A model generated the notes under the pieces. That model had not been told where the DNA came from. It ran no database searches and saw nothing but the letters and a program-made list of their open reading frames with translations. Shown here one piece after another: positions 10,052-21,473 of a stretch of DNA of 64,000 nt; position 1 is the first letter of the stretch; every line of letters starts with the position of its first letter. The stretch is from Umbilicaria muhlenbergii. Taxonomy: Eukaryota; Ascomycota; Lecanoromycetes; Umbilicariales; Umbilicariaceae. The stretch spans positions 1,660,291-1,724,290 of the forward strand of contig KK106985.1 of the NCBI GenBank assembly GCA_000611775.1, written 5' to 3'. The position numbers and the translations under genes were made by a program.

Positions 10052-11817
10052 TCACGCCATCCCCCCATTCAACCCCCCATACTCCCTCATCCCCATCCCC
10101 GCCAACAACTCCCCATCCCCATCCCCATCCCCACCCCCATCCCCCTCAATCCCCTCCATAACCTCTTCCTCCCCCCTCTCCTGCCCCCTCAAACTCGGAT
10201 CCAGCATCCCCCTCCCCATCACCGCCTCCGGCACCACTCTCGCCTGCTCCCCATTGGCCCCATCCTCCTCCTCCCCCGGCGCATCCTCCATTCCCCCATT
10301 CCCCCCAACATCGTCATCGTAATCCTCATCACATTCCGCATCCTCCGTACTATCCACCCTCCTCGGCTGCTGCGCGTGCCCTGGGCCATAAAGCTGCCTC
10401 GACGTCTCCCCCGCCGCCGCCGTGCCATTCACCCCCGCCGTCGGGGTCGAGAAGTTCCAACTCCTCGGCGCGTTAGGCAGCGGGTGTTGGCCGGCCATGT
10501 TGCGGTCCTTCTGGAGGCGGGATTTCCATTTCGCGACCAGCCGATCGAAGTCCCAGTCCGCAGTGTCGAAGCCCGGTTGCGCAGAGGCCACTTGGGCGAT
10601 ATCCGTAGGTAGAGGCAGGGTCGTGGGGGGGAAGGGGGCGAATTCCCGGGGTTGTTGGCATTTGCTCAACTGGGCGATTTGGGCGCGGAGGTGCTGCGCT
10701 TCTTGCGAGATGCGCTGGAGGCGGGATTCGGCGTCGACGCGCTTTTCTTGTTCGCGGGCGTAGGCGCGGAGGGTTTCGGTGCGCCAGGCTTCTTGTCTTT
10801 GTTTGTCGGGGAGGGCTTGGAAGGCTTGGAAGGCGTCGTGTAGGTGTTTGGTGAAACGGGCTTCTTCTTCGATTTCGCTTTCGAGTTGGTTGTGGGCCAT
10901 GTGCCCGTTCATGCCGTTGACTTGGTGTTGCTTTTTTAGAACTATGGCTCGTGTTCGCTGCCGCCAGGTTTGGAGCTTGGCTTCGAGCCAGTGCTGGAGG
11001 GATTCGAGTTGTGTGGGCCCGGGCGGTTCGACGGACCATGATCTCGTTGTGGGGATCGGATGGCTGGAGAAGAGGGTAGGGGGCGCTGAGAGGCATTGTA
11101 AGCACATTGCTGGGAATGTCAGACTGAGGAGGTCGAATTCGAAAGGTGACGGAGGATTAACTTGGGCACTTTGCGGAGCTTTGTTAGCCTTGGTTGCTAA
11201 ATTACCACTCATCCAAGGAAATTCTACCTTGCAGCTCTAATGCTTCCCAAGACCTCCTTCAGCGCTAGCTCTGCAGCGCGTCCGTTATCCCGTTCTTCGA
11301 CCCCTTCGTGCCGGCGAATGAAATCATGTTTGACCGAAGTCCTCCTCGAGCTATCTCGCCTTGGATCGTGCCGTGTGAGACCATCTCTTGGAGTCGACGG
11401 TAGGTTATTGATAACGCCCGTAGCCTGCCAGTTTGCCTCATTCAACCTTACAATCACCTTCTCCTTCCTAGGTTGGTCTCCGTTGTGATAGTTCCTTCCA
11501 ACAGAAGGCGAGCGCTGATCGCGCAGCGCACTCGGTCTTACGCTGGAAGGGGTGGAGCCTTCGCGCTTGGAGGAGGAGTTGCGAGCTTGACGCCTCGTGA
11601 CATTTCCCCTAAGCCGTCTGATCTCGTCCGCGTTGTGCACGCCATCTGGTGGTTTCGGATTCTTCTCTTTGATGTATAAATCGAGATGACGCCCGAGAGA
11701 TGAAGATGTGAAAGTTTGATTGCAAAAGGGACAGCTTTTGTCTTTCGCTGCTGGTGTTTTGGCTGGTGTACCTGACTCGGCGGGTGACCCAGGGGTAGCC
11801 ACGGAAGCTTCTGCCAT
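10052..11817 (-). CDS. fungal C2H2-like zinc-finger protein, acidic C-terminus
   Basis: Two exons, 11817-11228 and 11168-10052, giving 568 residues. The 59-nt intron has donor GTAGAA, branch GCTAAC and acceptor AAAG. Residues 29-44 contain CPFC...GRHLDLY, a C2H-type half finger whose fourth ligand is unclear. Next comes a basic Ser/Arg-rich region with RRLRGNVTRRQAR and an SSSKREGS stretch. The second exon carries a long helical, probably coiled-coil part (RAYAREQEKRVDAESRLQR), then a Pro/Gly-rich and strongly acidic tail (DEDYDDD, GEEEDG) ending in a GDGDGDG repeat encoded by CCCCAT units near 10100-10160. I recall similar uncharacterised Pezizomycotina proteins. A nuclear regulatory role is inference. 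Start chosen at MAEAS because upstream codons lack the conserved character. Confidence 0.75.
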
Positions 11818-12369
11818 GATTTGACGCTCGAGATATTGATTATAGATAAAATGGAAACAAAAGTTGGGTAGTTCCCTAGTACGCGCACCTCCGAAAGAAA
11901 AGATACAGTGGCATGGCGATCGATTAGTTTCGAGCGATGCTAAAGGCACGGAGGTGGTACTCAGCGCCGGGTTTCATGGGGTTGAGAGGGTAAGGCTGGA
12001 GAGGTACTACAAAGCGTTAGATTACTCTACTTTCCTGCTACAAAGAGGATCCATGGGAGCCTTTGCGGCGGACCAATCGTGAAAGGCACATGCAGAACAT
12101 CTAGCAGTCCTGAGCGTGCAGCACCCAGGGGCCAACACTTTCTACCTGCACACTTGCTTTTCTTTGATATTCTTTAGCCCCTGGATAATCCTTGAGGGTT
12201 CCCCCCTGATAAGTGCGTTTTACGAATTGCTACAGAACTAAGGTACTGTGCACTGGTAATCCAACTACTCTGGAGATCAAAGCAAGGTGTCCATTCGGTG
12301 GCCTGTATCTCTACACGCAGAACGTTTTCTTGAATACACAACTACCGAGTACGACTGTGCGAGCACCTC
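11818..12369. other. intergenic, no gene recognised
   Basis: Lies between the C2H2-like gene start and the acetamidase 3' end. No RNA gene, repeat or conserved ORF was seen. It should contain the promoter of the C2H2-like gene and the acetamidase terminator. Confidence 0.45.
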
Positions 12370-14312
12370 TTACCGAGATGCTTTAACAGCGCCACCAACG
12401 TGCTCCGCGAGCGCAAGCACTTTCTCCTCTTGCAGTCGTCTTCCCACCAGCTGCACCCCGACATGGGCACCGTCAAAGATGTCCGGATCATCTGAAAGAC
12501 GGAATAAGTTTGGCTTTCTGGCCAATTTGGTGGTGGCACTTACATGAATCTGACACTACTTTGTCCTGTTCGTTTATAGGTTCGAAGCCTTTCTCGAGCA
12601 CGTCGATGGATTTGTCTGCGATGGTCACAGGAATCACACAGGATGTATAGTCCAGCGTGTTGATGATCGTTGAGTATCCATAGTAGCTGTACGCTTTCGG
12701 CCGAGCGGCCGGGAAAGGTGCGAGCGGCATTATAAAGGCATCGACCGGTCGATCCGTCCCAGTCGAATCTTTGGTGCTGTTCCAGTATTCCATATATTCT
12801 TTTTGGTACTCGCGCTTTTCAATGTTGGTACGTGCAATTCTACTGGCCCCTACTTCGTCACGGGGCTCAGTACCATATGCTTGCGCAACCTGTTGGGCAA
12901 CGGGTTCACCGGACAGCGCAAAATCCGCGTGCACGTTGGCCCCTCCATCGTAGCCCCACGTGGTGAGCTGAAAGATATCAGATCGCCATACGGTTCCTTT
13001 ACGAAAGGATTCTCACTTACGCAAATGTCGTTCCCGCGCTTATGGGAGGGCGGTTTCCACTCGATGGTCTGTACAGAGTCAGTTCACCAGGATCATCAAT
13101 TACATAGTTTTATTGACACGCACTTTGTGTCCCAGCTTCTCAAGAGTCTTCACCACAATATCCATAGCTCGCTGCACCGGTGGATGTGGAGTCACCATGC
13201 CATCGTGTTTCATAATCCCAAAGGCTAATTTGGCGGCGCCGGATTTTGCAGATGCTATAAGGTCGATAACCTGTTGTTCCTGCTCATCACGCCACGGGAT
13301 TTCGTGAACGAGTGGGTCGTGTAGCCATGGCTGCTGCAACAGAAGCGCTTTGATAATGAGGCGTAAGGAGGCGGCTGAGTGCGACAAGGGCCCAACAACA
13401 GACAAGACGGAGTTCTGGCCGTCCATGGAGTTCGCCATCCCTTCATATGGCAGCCTTCCAGCTGAGGGCCGGATGCCGTATAGGCCGTTGAACGCAGCAG
13501 GTATGCGAATACTTCCCCCGATGTCGGTTCCGAAACCTATTGGTGACCCTTTGAGCCCAATAAGAGCTCCTTCGCCACCTGAGCTCCCACCACTGCTCAA
13601 GTTCCGGTTCTTTGGGTTCCATGTATAGCCAATTATGTTGTTCACAGTCTCGCCGGACATGAGCGTATGCGGAACACTCGTCTTGCAGTAAAGGACGGCG
13701 CCGAGGTCACGGAGCTCGCGAACCATTTCACTTTCAAAAACCTTCTCGCGGCCGGTGCCTTTCTTACCCATAAAAGTACCGATCCAGCCTACATAGCCCA
13801 TGGTCGTTTCTACGCCCTTAATGTGGAATTGATCCTTCAGACTGACCGGGAGCCCGTGCAGCGGCCCGATTGGGCTTTTGTGCTGATCGTAGTATTCATC
13901 GAGCTTCTTCGCGTCTATGATGGCAGCGTCAAAAAGGATTTCATGCAGACAATTGGTCTATATACTGAATCAGCACGCGTTGCAAACATCCTTCCATGGA
14001 CTCGTCGGAGGGTCAGAAATGTACAATTTGATGCGCTAGAGCCGCTCGATGGCAGAATGCTCTTGTCACTTCCTCCGCTTTCCACTGTCCGGTAGTGGTC
14101 TGCTTGACAATATCAACAGCGTCAGTCTCGGTGATCTCGACTTCTCGCTCGGTAAGGAACTGCCAGATGTACTCTCCAGTGACGTCGCGTTGCTCTTCAG
14201 CCGACGGGACTGGAGAGGCAAGGCGCCATTCTTTGGGAATCAGGTTATTGACGGCATCACGTTTGCTCTTTGCCTTGGCTTGCCAGCTCTCTGTTTCTGT
14301 CTGAGACGCCAT
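12370..14312 (-). CDS. acetamidase-like amidase (amidase signature family)
   Basis: Five exons: 14312-14025, 13957-13124, 13068-13021, 12967-12544, 12491-12370, giving 571 residues. The introns are 52-67 nt and all GT-AG with compatible phases. The amidase-signature catalytic triad is complete: Lys in VSLKDQ (about K137), cis-Ser in GGSSGGEGAL (about S221) and nucleophile Ser in GTDIGGSIR (about S245), with the 24-residue Ser-Ser spacing typical of the family. Such enzymes hydrolyse small amides to acid plus ammonia, and fungal amdS lets cells use acetamide as nitrogen and carbon source. Other family marks are FCHRAALAHQ, WKPPSHKRGND and HVGVQLVGRRL near the end. No signal peptide, so probably cytosolic. 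Substrate is not fixed by sequence; paralogues act on indole-acetamide or formamide. Confidence 0.9.
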
Positions 14313-14724
14313 GGTTGTGTTCTGAAGGCGAGAAAGTGGCCGTGTCGGAGGGGTAAAGACGTTCCATATCTAAAGAGACTCGCGACCAAGCACTAAGGTG
14401 GTAAGGTATTGGAATGAGCTGCCTAAAGCGATTGCCAAGGTAAAAATGAGATAGAGTACTCGTCAGGGCGAAAGGGTAAGGCACCAGCACCTTAGCTCAT
14501 GGCGTGGGGAGGTGGGGTTGAACCCCTGTGAACGTTCGCGCATCGCTTTTTGCTTATCGATAAGATAAATGCTAATTAACTACCTGGTGCCTGTCTAATC
14601 CCCACGAGCCCTATTAGAACGTGTGAAGCGCCCTAATCAGGTCACCTTTCAAACCACAATCGAGTTCGTTCGCTCAATCACTCAACTGCTCAAGTGGACC
14701 CATTAGCGAACGCTGCCCTTCCAA
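14313..14724. other. intergenic, acetamidase promoter side
   Basis: Upstream of the acetamidase start and downstream of the ALKBH1-like gene. It contains a TTATCGATAA palindrome near 14554-14563. The sequence GGTTCAACCCC on the minus strand near 14516 resembles a Pol III B box but has no A box or cloverleaf (rejected as tRNA). Confidence 0.45.
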
Positions 14725-15890
14725 TTAATCTTTCATCTGACGGACGTTGAGGTTGACTCTCTTTGTCGACATCCAGCCCCGCCAAGCCTCGTAGTCTGTA
14801 GATGCGTCGTTGTCATGCCTATTAGCAGACGCGATAGAAGCAGGCCAGTCGCTCAACCATGCTGGACATGTGTTCGCGATGACCTGTGGGACTCCATGCC
14901 AAGCCAGTCTGGCTGCTCCATTCATGTATACAGCATCGCCCGAGCGAAGTCGGACGGTTAGACATCGGGCGCGAGGTTCCCTATCATCTTCAAGACCGAT
15001 AACAAATATGCCGTCGCAACCGAGGCTAATGCTCACGAGTCCTTGCCTTGACTCTTCACTGATGTCTCGGTGAACACTTAGAGTATCTCCTGGGGTGTAT
15101 AGGTTGACGATAGCTGCCTCCGGCCTCATGTCAGGGAAGAGGCTATGCACGAGCGTGGCTATATCCTTCGGAAACGGTGGAGGGGTTTCAGGGGGGTACT
15201 CTTTTGTGGTCCAATTATATTGACCACCCAGTGTCAGCCAGCGCAGTCTTCTTCGAAGAAATTGAGAGATTGTGATCGGCTTATGGACATCCACATTGAT
15301 TGGCGGGAAAAGCTTCGATGAACTGGGAGAATAACTAAAGAAAGAGTCGTTCCTCCTGGAGGAAGCCCCATGTCCACACAGTCCAGGGCCACTGTTCAGC
15401 TTTGCAACAGATCCAGTGTCGGCATTCATGGCACGGTACGGTACGTGGTGATGCAGATGGATGTTAGTCTGGTGCTGTTCATCAGCCAAATCCCTATGCA
15501 GTAGACGCGATAGCAACAGTCGTTGGGTTTCTTGGCAAAGCAAAGACGGAGCAAACTGCAGACCTGGATCTATCAGACGGACTCGTATGTGGGAAGATGT
15601 CGAATGCACTTACCTGGCAGGTCATCATGCTCGAATATGGCGACATCAACAACTGAAGCTGAGAGATCCTCGGGCTGCATCTCCCCAAAGTCATTACAGG
15701 CTGTTAACAATAGTTGGCCCGGTGCCCTGCGGACTTCCTGCAATTTATTTTGTTGCTCATGGGTAAGACCCCTTTCGAAGTCAAGTATCTCCGCGTCGGC
15801 GGCCAATGACGCCGGCGATGATTTTTGATATTTCTTATAGACAGCCCTGATTTGCTCGGGAGGTTTTTGGTGAGCCTCAGATGCAGACAT
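14725..15890 (-). CDS. AlkB-type 2-oxoglutarate/Fe(II) dioxygenase, ALKBH1-like
   Basis: Exons 15890-15614 and 15569-14725, 373 residues. The intron is only 44 nt (GTAAGT...CTGATAG), but it is the reading that restores DDLPD-PGLQFAP in frame. The Fe(II) ligands appear as HRD (H259, D261) and H317 in AWHGVP. The 2-oxoglutarate-binding arginines appear as R363 and R369 in RVNLNVR. VNLYTPGDTL before the HRD is the usual nucleotide-recognition strand, and LLHRDL near residue 116 is typical of the ALKBH1 branch. Such enzymes oxidatively demethylate DNA or tRNA, or cleave abasic sites. The gene is divergent from CDK1, sharing a spacer of about 620 bp. Confidence 0.88.
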
Positions 15891-16509
15891 TTTGGGTTAT
15901 GCCTTCCGCAGCGGCAGAAGATGGAACTGTGACCGCGCAGTTATATGCATGCCAATATTGTGAAGTCTTCTTTGGTAGTCAGTAGGCTACTCGACATTTT
16001 AATAGACTCAATTGAGTAGGTTCTGATGTGATGATGGAGAGATTTCGCTTGTTTCTGTACTCCATAGGTACCTTACAGCTAGTGGCCGGGGCTGCTCAGG
16101 CCAGGGTCATTCACGCTAACGCGCATCCCTGAAAGTACATGTAAGTTGGCAGTCGTGCAGGATCGTGCAGGACTCGTGTTCGTGTGTTTACCAGAAGCCA
16201 AGACTCGAGAAACCCAACATTGACCTCCATCGACACACTCAACCACCAACCAACTGCCCAGAATCCGACGGTCGACAACAGCCCAGATGTTCGGCAATCT
16301 CATACATCACTCATTGCTTTAAGAGTCAGCGAGTCCATTGCGCCTAGCCCACTTTGACTTTCACGATTCACGAACAACACAACAGACGGATTCACCAATC
16401 TTAACAACAGAAAGAAAGCCTCGACATCACTCTTACAGACTCCCTCGATATACGAAGGCAGCACAATCTCAGCGCACAGAATCGACCCCAGTAAGTGATC
16501 GTCCCCGCA
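15891..16509. promoter_or_regulatory. divergent spacer ALKBH1-like / CDK1
   Basis: Bidirectional upstream region containing the 5' leaders of both genes. The CDK1-proximal 200 bases are CA-rich, as in many fungal leaders. No specific operator recognised. Confidence 0.45.
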
Positions 16510-17659
16510 ATGGAGAATTACCAGAAGATTGAGAAGATTGGAGAAGGTATGTGTTGTTGACTGCCAGCCGCAAGGTCTCTCCATGCCATTAGCTGAATAC
16601 GTGGTTGCTAGGTACCTATGGCGTTGTCTACAAGGCACGCGATCTTACGCATCCCACACGTATCGTGGCCTTGAAGAAGATCCGTCTCGAAGCCGAAGAT
16701 GAGGGTGTACCCAGCACAGCGATCCGAGAAATCTCGCTCCTCAAGGAAATGAACGACCCCAACATCGTCCGCCTTTTGAACATCGTACACGCTGATGGCC
16801 ATAAGCTGTACCTCGTCTTTGAATTCCTCGATCTGGACCTAAAGAAATATATGGAGGCTCTACCGGTTAGCGACGGCGGGAGGGGAAAGGCACTGCCAGA
16901 GGGCTCGGGACCAGATCTGGGAAGGTTGGGCCTGGGGGAGAATATGGTCAAGAAGTTCATGAGCCAATTGGTGGAGGGGGTGCGATATTGCCACAGCCAC
17001 CGAGTGCTACATAGAGACCTCAAGCCACAGAATCTCTTAATCGACCGAGATGGCAACCTCAAGTTGGCAGACTTTGGTCTTGCACGAGCATTCGGTGTGC
17101 CGTTGCGAACCTACACACACGAGGTAGATAGCCAGTGGCCTGATTGTGGGTTGAACGGCAGCACTGACCGCGTGGCGTTAGGTTGTCACACTTTGGTATC
17201 GAGCACCCGAGATCCTACTCGGCGGACGGCAATACTCTACAGGAGTGGACATGTGGTCTGTTGGTTGTATCTTTGCGGAGATGTGCACTCGAAAACCTCT
17301 CTTCCCTGGAGATTCTGAGATTGACGAGATATTCAAAATCTTTCGGTGAGTGATATCACGTCTGAAAGGGTATACAAGCGTGGCTAAAGGCGAACAGACT
17401 ACTTGGCACTCCAGATGAGCAAGCATGGCCTGGCGTGACGTCTTTCCCAGACTTCAAGGCCTCATTCCCGAAGTGGACTCGGGAGGAAACGCGAGCCTTG
17501 GTTCCCGGCCTCGAAGAGAACGGACTCGACCTTCTCGATGCAATGCTCGTCTACGATCCGGCCGGACGCATCTCTGCTAAGCAAGCTTGCATTCACCCTT
17601 ATTTCGAGGCCGGCAGTAGCGCCTACTCCGGGAGAGGGAAAGTGAATGGGTACCATTGA
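16510..17659 (+). CDS. cdc2: cyclin-dependent kinase 1 (Cdc2/NimX)
   Basis: Four exons: 16510-16546, 16612-17123, 17182-17345, 17398-17659, giving 324 residues, the normal length. The protein starts [16 protein letters not shown] with the inhibitory sites T14/Y15 in the glycine loop. Lys34 lies in VALKK and the cyclin-binding PSTAIRE helix is exact at 46-52. Further motifs are [19 protein letters not shown] and an activation loop with [14 protein letters not shown] spanning the second exon junction. A short Gly/Pro-rich insertion (about residues 85-100) sits before helix E, as I recall for filamentous ascomycetes. This is the master kinase for G2/M, acting with cyclin in nucleus and cytoplasm. 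Exon 1 is only 37 nt. All introns are 52-65 nt GT-AG. Confidence 0.97.
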
Positions 17660-19138
17660 TGTCCTCCAGTGTAACGAAGTTTTATCATTCCCCAGACTTG
17701 TGTACCCTTTCCTTGGTCTAGCATTGCCCTGCTCTTCACCTTTAAAAAGGATGTGTGGTCTAGGTTTTCTTAACGCATCTTTTACACCACTGGCGGAGCA
17801 AATCGGCAAGTTTTTCGTCTCTGCGTGTATTTCTAGGGACATGGCTCGTCTTGGATCTTGGGGATGGCTTGCTGGTCGTGGAATCGTCTGGATAGACAGC
17901 GGGATATGTTGTTACTCAAGTAGGCATCATGGAGTAGTAGGACCGGCGTGAGCATTAAATGCAGGTTGTACATCTTAAATCGCTACACGTTGAGGGCTCC
18001 TAGGAAGAAAGCTCCCTAGTCGCCTAAAGTATCTACGTTGTTCGGAATATAGCACCATGACATACAAACCAGCAAGATAACTCTATAGTTCTCGACACTT
18101 CATACCTTGCAATATGTACATCATGTGGCCGACCCAGTGAATACTACAATCAAGGTTGCATACTCGGGATGTACGCAAGTGGCAACTACCATAATTCAGG
18201 CTTTTACGCCTCGCTTGAATCTTGCGGCTGCTCCAATGACATTGTTGAAGCGAACCCTAGGGCATCATCAGAGCAGGTGGTCGTCCTGACCACAAGCGGC
18301 TGAGGCGACCCTCTGTTGGCTCACTGGCAGATCAAGATGAGTGGTGATCTTGAGTAACCTTGGGTTTGCGATGTTCAGATTATTTGCATCTGTGCCACGC
18401 GTGCTTAATTCTCTACAAAGGATCTTTTTTGCTGTCGTGATACCGAGGAGACTACTGAGACCTGCTAGTCAGTTTGACGGTGCCGCCTCCTAGGAAGAAT
18501 GGTTGCCTTATCCTGCAGCGTCGATCTAGAAGAACAAAACGTGAAGTGACAATGTGGCGGCGTGCTTCATTGACGCCGGTTTGATCCCTCTGCTCATGCA
18601 GGGATCGGTGATCACTGCCGCCTTTCAAAAATGAAACCACCCTAAACGCAATATGCGTGCAGGTGACAACGCATCCAGTTGAGAACGCCATTTTAGGCAT
18701 CCTTCTCACTCGTTGATTTTAACATCTGAATAGTAATTTCAGGAGCATGTAAGATGGCTGCCTAAGGTAGGTTGCTGCCTTAGGACGCATACGTCCTCCG
18801 TTAATATGCAGCACAATAGCAGCCACCGCCTTGGCGAGGTATGATGCTAAACATATTGAAGTTTTATATACACGTAAGGCACCCCCTGCTTTTTCCTTCG
18901 TGAGCTGAGGCTGCCGCGCCTCGATCCTTTAGAATTCCTTTCTCATGTTGAGTACTCCGTACTGCGTCGTGTCGAGTCCTCCGTACGACGTCGCGTTGAG
19001 TCTTCTGTACGGCGTACGTCCTAGCAGAAACTGCGGCCACTTGTAGATTGAATATTAATATGAAGTCAAGTGTATTGCATCTTCCACAATCACCTCCTTG
19101 GGAGGAATTTGCGTCGTTCAAGTGTCACAATTTCTACT
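17660..19138. other. intergenic, contains a 24-nt tandem repeat
   Basis: About 1.5 kb without a supported gene. The notable element is a three-copy 24-nt direct repeat at 18946-19017, about 120 bp upstream of the next start. The rest shows no conserved ORF or RNA gene. Confidence 0.5.
18946..19017. repeat. 24-nt tandem repeat, three copies
   Basis: Three head-to-tail units of exactly 24 nt at 18946-18969, 18970-18993 and 18994-19017. The shared core is (T/C)GT(T/C)GAGTnnTC(C/T)GTAC. The CTCCGTAC core recalls the TACGGAGTA-type palindromes scattered through many mould genomes. Position upstream of the membrane-protein gene could make it regulatory; that is inference. Confidence 0.8.
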
Positions 19139-21473
19139 ATGAACCCGTCCCAGGATGGACTGACTGAAGACCAGAGAGCTGTGGCCCAGAAACACCCCAA
19201 GGTGCGTGACATGTCAACTTTGGCGACCTCATCTTCAAGAACAGAGGATGTCACCAGCCCTAGACGAAACCCGGTTTCTTTACTACCCAAAGCGCACCCC
19301 CATAGCAGTGGGTCTAATGATGACGACCGTTTGTTTCCTACTGTGAAAGAGCAGCCGATGTCAGCCAATCCTAAGTTCAAAATCCACTGGGTTGCGCCTG
19401 TCGGAATGATTGCATTTTTCATATGCGGTATATGCTTCGCCATTGGACACCATGCCTACTACTCTTCACTCGACGGCACCGAGGTCCGTGACGACGAGTC
19501 TCAGCAATGGGCCATTCGGTTTGGTACCGCTTTTGCTTTCCTTGTCGAGGTTCCGCTGGCGGGTGCTGTGAGCATTGCTCAAACGCAGCGAGCTTGGACT
19601 ACAGTGGAAAGGAAGGCTGTTTCGATTGGGGCCATCGACTCGATCTTTGCCGCAACCCAGGACCTTGGCTCCTTTGTGAGTTGGGAAATGCTGTCGAGAG
19701 CTAAGCTTGCTTCGTTATTGGCATTAATATATTGGTGTCTGCCTCTATCTGCATTGGTCACTCCTGCTACCTTGACCGTTCAAGCGGTTTCTCGGACCCG
19801 GAACGTCGACAAAATCGTCCCAGCTATCGATTTCAACAACGTAACAAAGTTCGCGGCGTTGGCTACTAGCGACTCAGATCTTTCTGTAAACGTATAGCCA
19901 AGAACCTTTTTGATGACCGAGGACGATAGCTGACGTAGATGTTTAGGAGGATAACAGCGATAGCATCGGATATCGCTATCCTAGTGCTTTGATTTCCCTC
20001 TTGTCGGTCGCCACAGCGTCCACTGGAGCTATACAGCCAATGCCAGCCCCGTTCCCTAACGCGTCGTACTCTTTGGATTTCTATGGACCTGCGGTGCAAT
20101 GCAAAGCCGCAAATGAGTCGGCTGGGCAGATGATGTACGATTTCTTGAGCTCATCAGCAGAATACTGCCCCTTCAAAGATCTCAACTCTGGCGACGGGGG
20201 AGCTTATTACTTTGGAATGGTCCCAGGAAGAAATCGAACCACCGGAAAGATCTACGCAGTGGATATCAGCCAGCCCTCGCACCCAACAGGTCATAGATCT
20301 AGTGAACCTATCGCACCAGAACTCCGGTTTGGCAGGACCACTACAACCACAAGCGGTCAAAAAGTCTGCACGGGTCGTGGGGGTTGGAACAATGTCACCT
20401 GTGCCCTCTACAACACCTCGTACTCGGCTGACTTTGTCTCCAACGGCGGGGTGCAGTCGACAAACCTCAAGAATGTTGACTACCTTGAGCCCATGCAATG
20501 GTATATTGGAGTCCCTGCCGAGGATCTTTTTGATGGCTCCACATACGGTAATGCGCCACAGTATGCGGTTATGTCGTATCAGGCCGTCTGGGTCGCATTG
20601 AACCAGCAATTGATCGGAACGCTAGGCCAAGACCCGGAAGGAACGAGGATTTTGCAGACGCCTTTGATTGGAAGCAAGGACCTTGAGGGCTGGGGATCTG
20701 ATTATTTTGGAGGGGGTTTCCCCCCATCCTTTGCGTCCATCGCAGGTAATCGTACATTGGATGCCTTGATTGAAGAACTGGCGCAAAACATCACCCTGAG
20801 TCTATTTAACGCGGCTTATCTCTGGTAGATCATGGCCTTCACATCTTTCACCTATCTTTCCCTTAGCCCTCATCACTAGACTGACATGGTAATATTTAGG
20901 AACCCTAACAACACCACCCCAACCACTGTAACAGTCAGTGAGATGGTCTATATCTACAATTACAAATGTCGAAACCTCTTAATCTCGTACGTCACCGCCA
21001 TGGCCTTTGCTCTCATCAGCACCGCCGTCGGTCTTTTCTCCCTCATCGTCAACGGACGCAGCTACAGCAACCCTAACAGCTTCTCAGCTGTCCTTTGCAC
21101 AACGCGTAATCATGATCTTGACAAGCTTGTAGGTGCCAAATCTCTCGGCGCACAGCCGCTCGATACGAGCCTGGCCAGCACAAGATTGCGCTTCGGAACG
21201 GTTCACGGCCTCTGGTCTCATCGTAGCACGAGTGATGATCATACCGCTTTTAGATTGAGCGGTGCGGTGTCGCCGATTATTAGGACATCAGTGTCATCAT
21301 CCGTTCCGCAGACTACATTCATCGCCGTACTGGCTTCGGTCGTCTGCTTCACCGGCGAAAAGATCTTAAGACGGCGCGGTGATAGTTACAAAGATTCAAA
21401 ACTGGCTGAGAGTACTCTTAATCCTGGCCCCCAGGGAGGGCGTCAGGGCTGGTTCCCAATGGAAAAGCCCTAG
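19139..21473 (+). CDS. large-loop fungal plasma-membrane-type protein, unknown function
   Basis: Three exons: 19139-19885, 19947-20824, 20900-21473, giving 732 residues. Start chosen at the ATG of MNPSQDG, because the longer frame begins with GTG. A polar N-terminus is followed by three hydrophobic segments (around VGMIAFFICGICFAIG, the RFGTAFAFL region and LLALIYWCLPLSALVTPATL). A Cys-containing, N-glycosylation-rich region of about 400 residues follows (NRT, NVT, NTS, NIT sites), then a final strong TM (LLISYVTAMAFALISTAVG) and a cytosolic tail. The pattern and the block RFGTAFAFL...SWEML...ALVTPATL match a large expanded family in filamentous ascomycetes, often mis-named formylmethionine deformylase-like. 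No enzymatic motif is seen. Topology suggests an external sensing or adhesion domain; function unknown. Confidence 0.85.

Noticed and set aside
10473-11105. 210-residue ORF antiparallel-frame in the C2H2-like gene
   Set aside because: Arg/Pro-rich shadow of exon 2 on the same strand; no motifs.
14505-14600. Possible tRNA on the minus strand (GGTTCAACCCC B-box-like)
   Set aside because: No A box, no T-stem pairing beyond three bases and no cloverleaf could be drawn.
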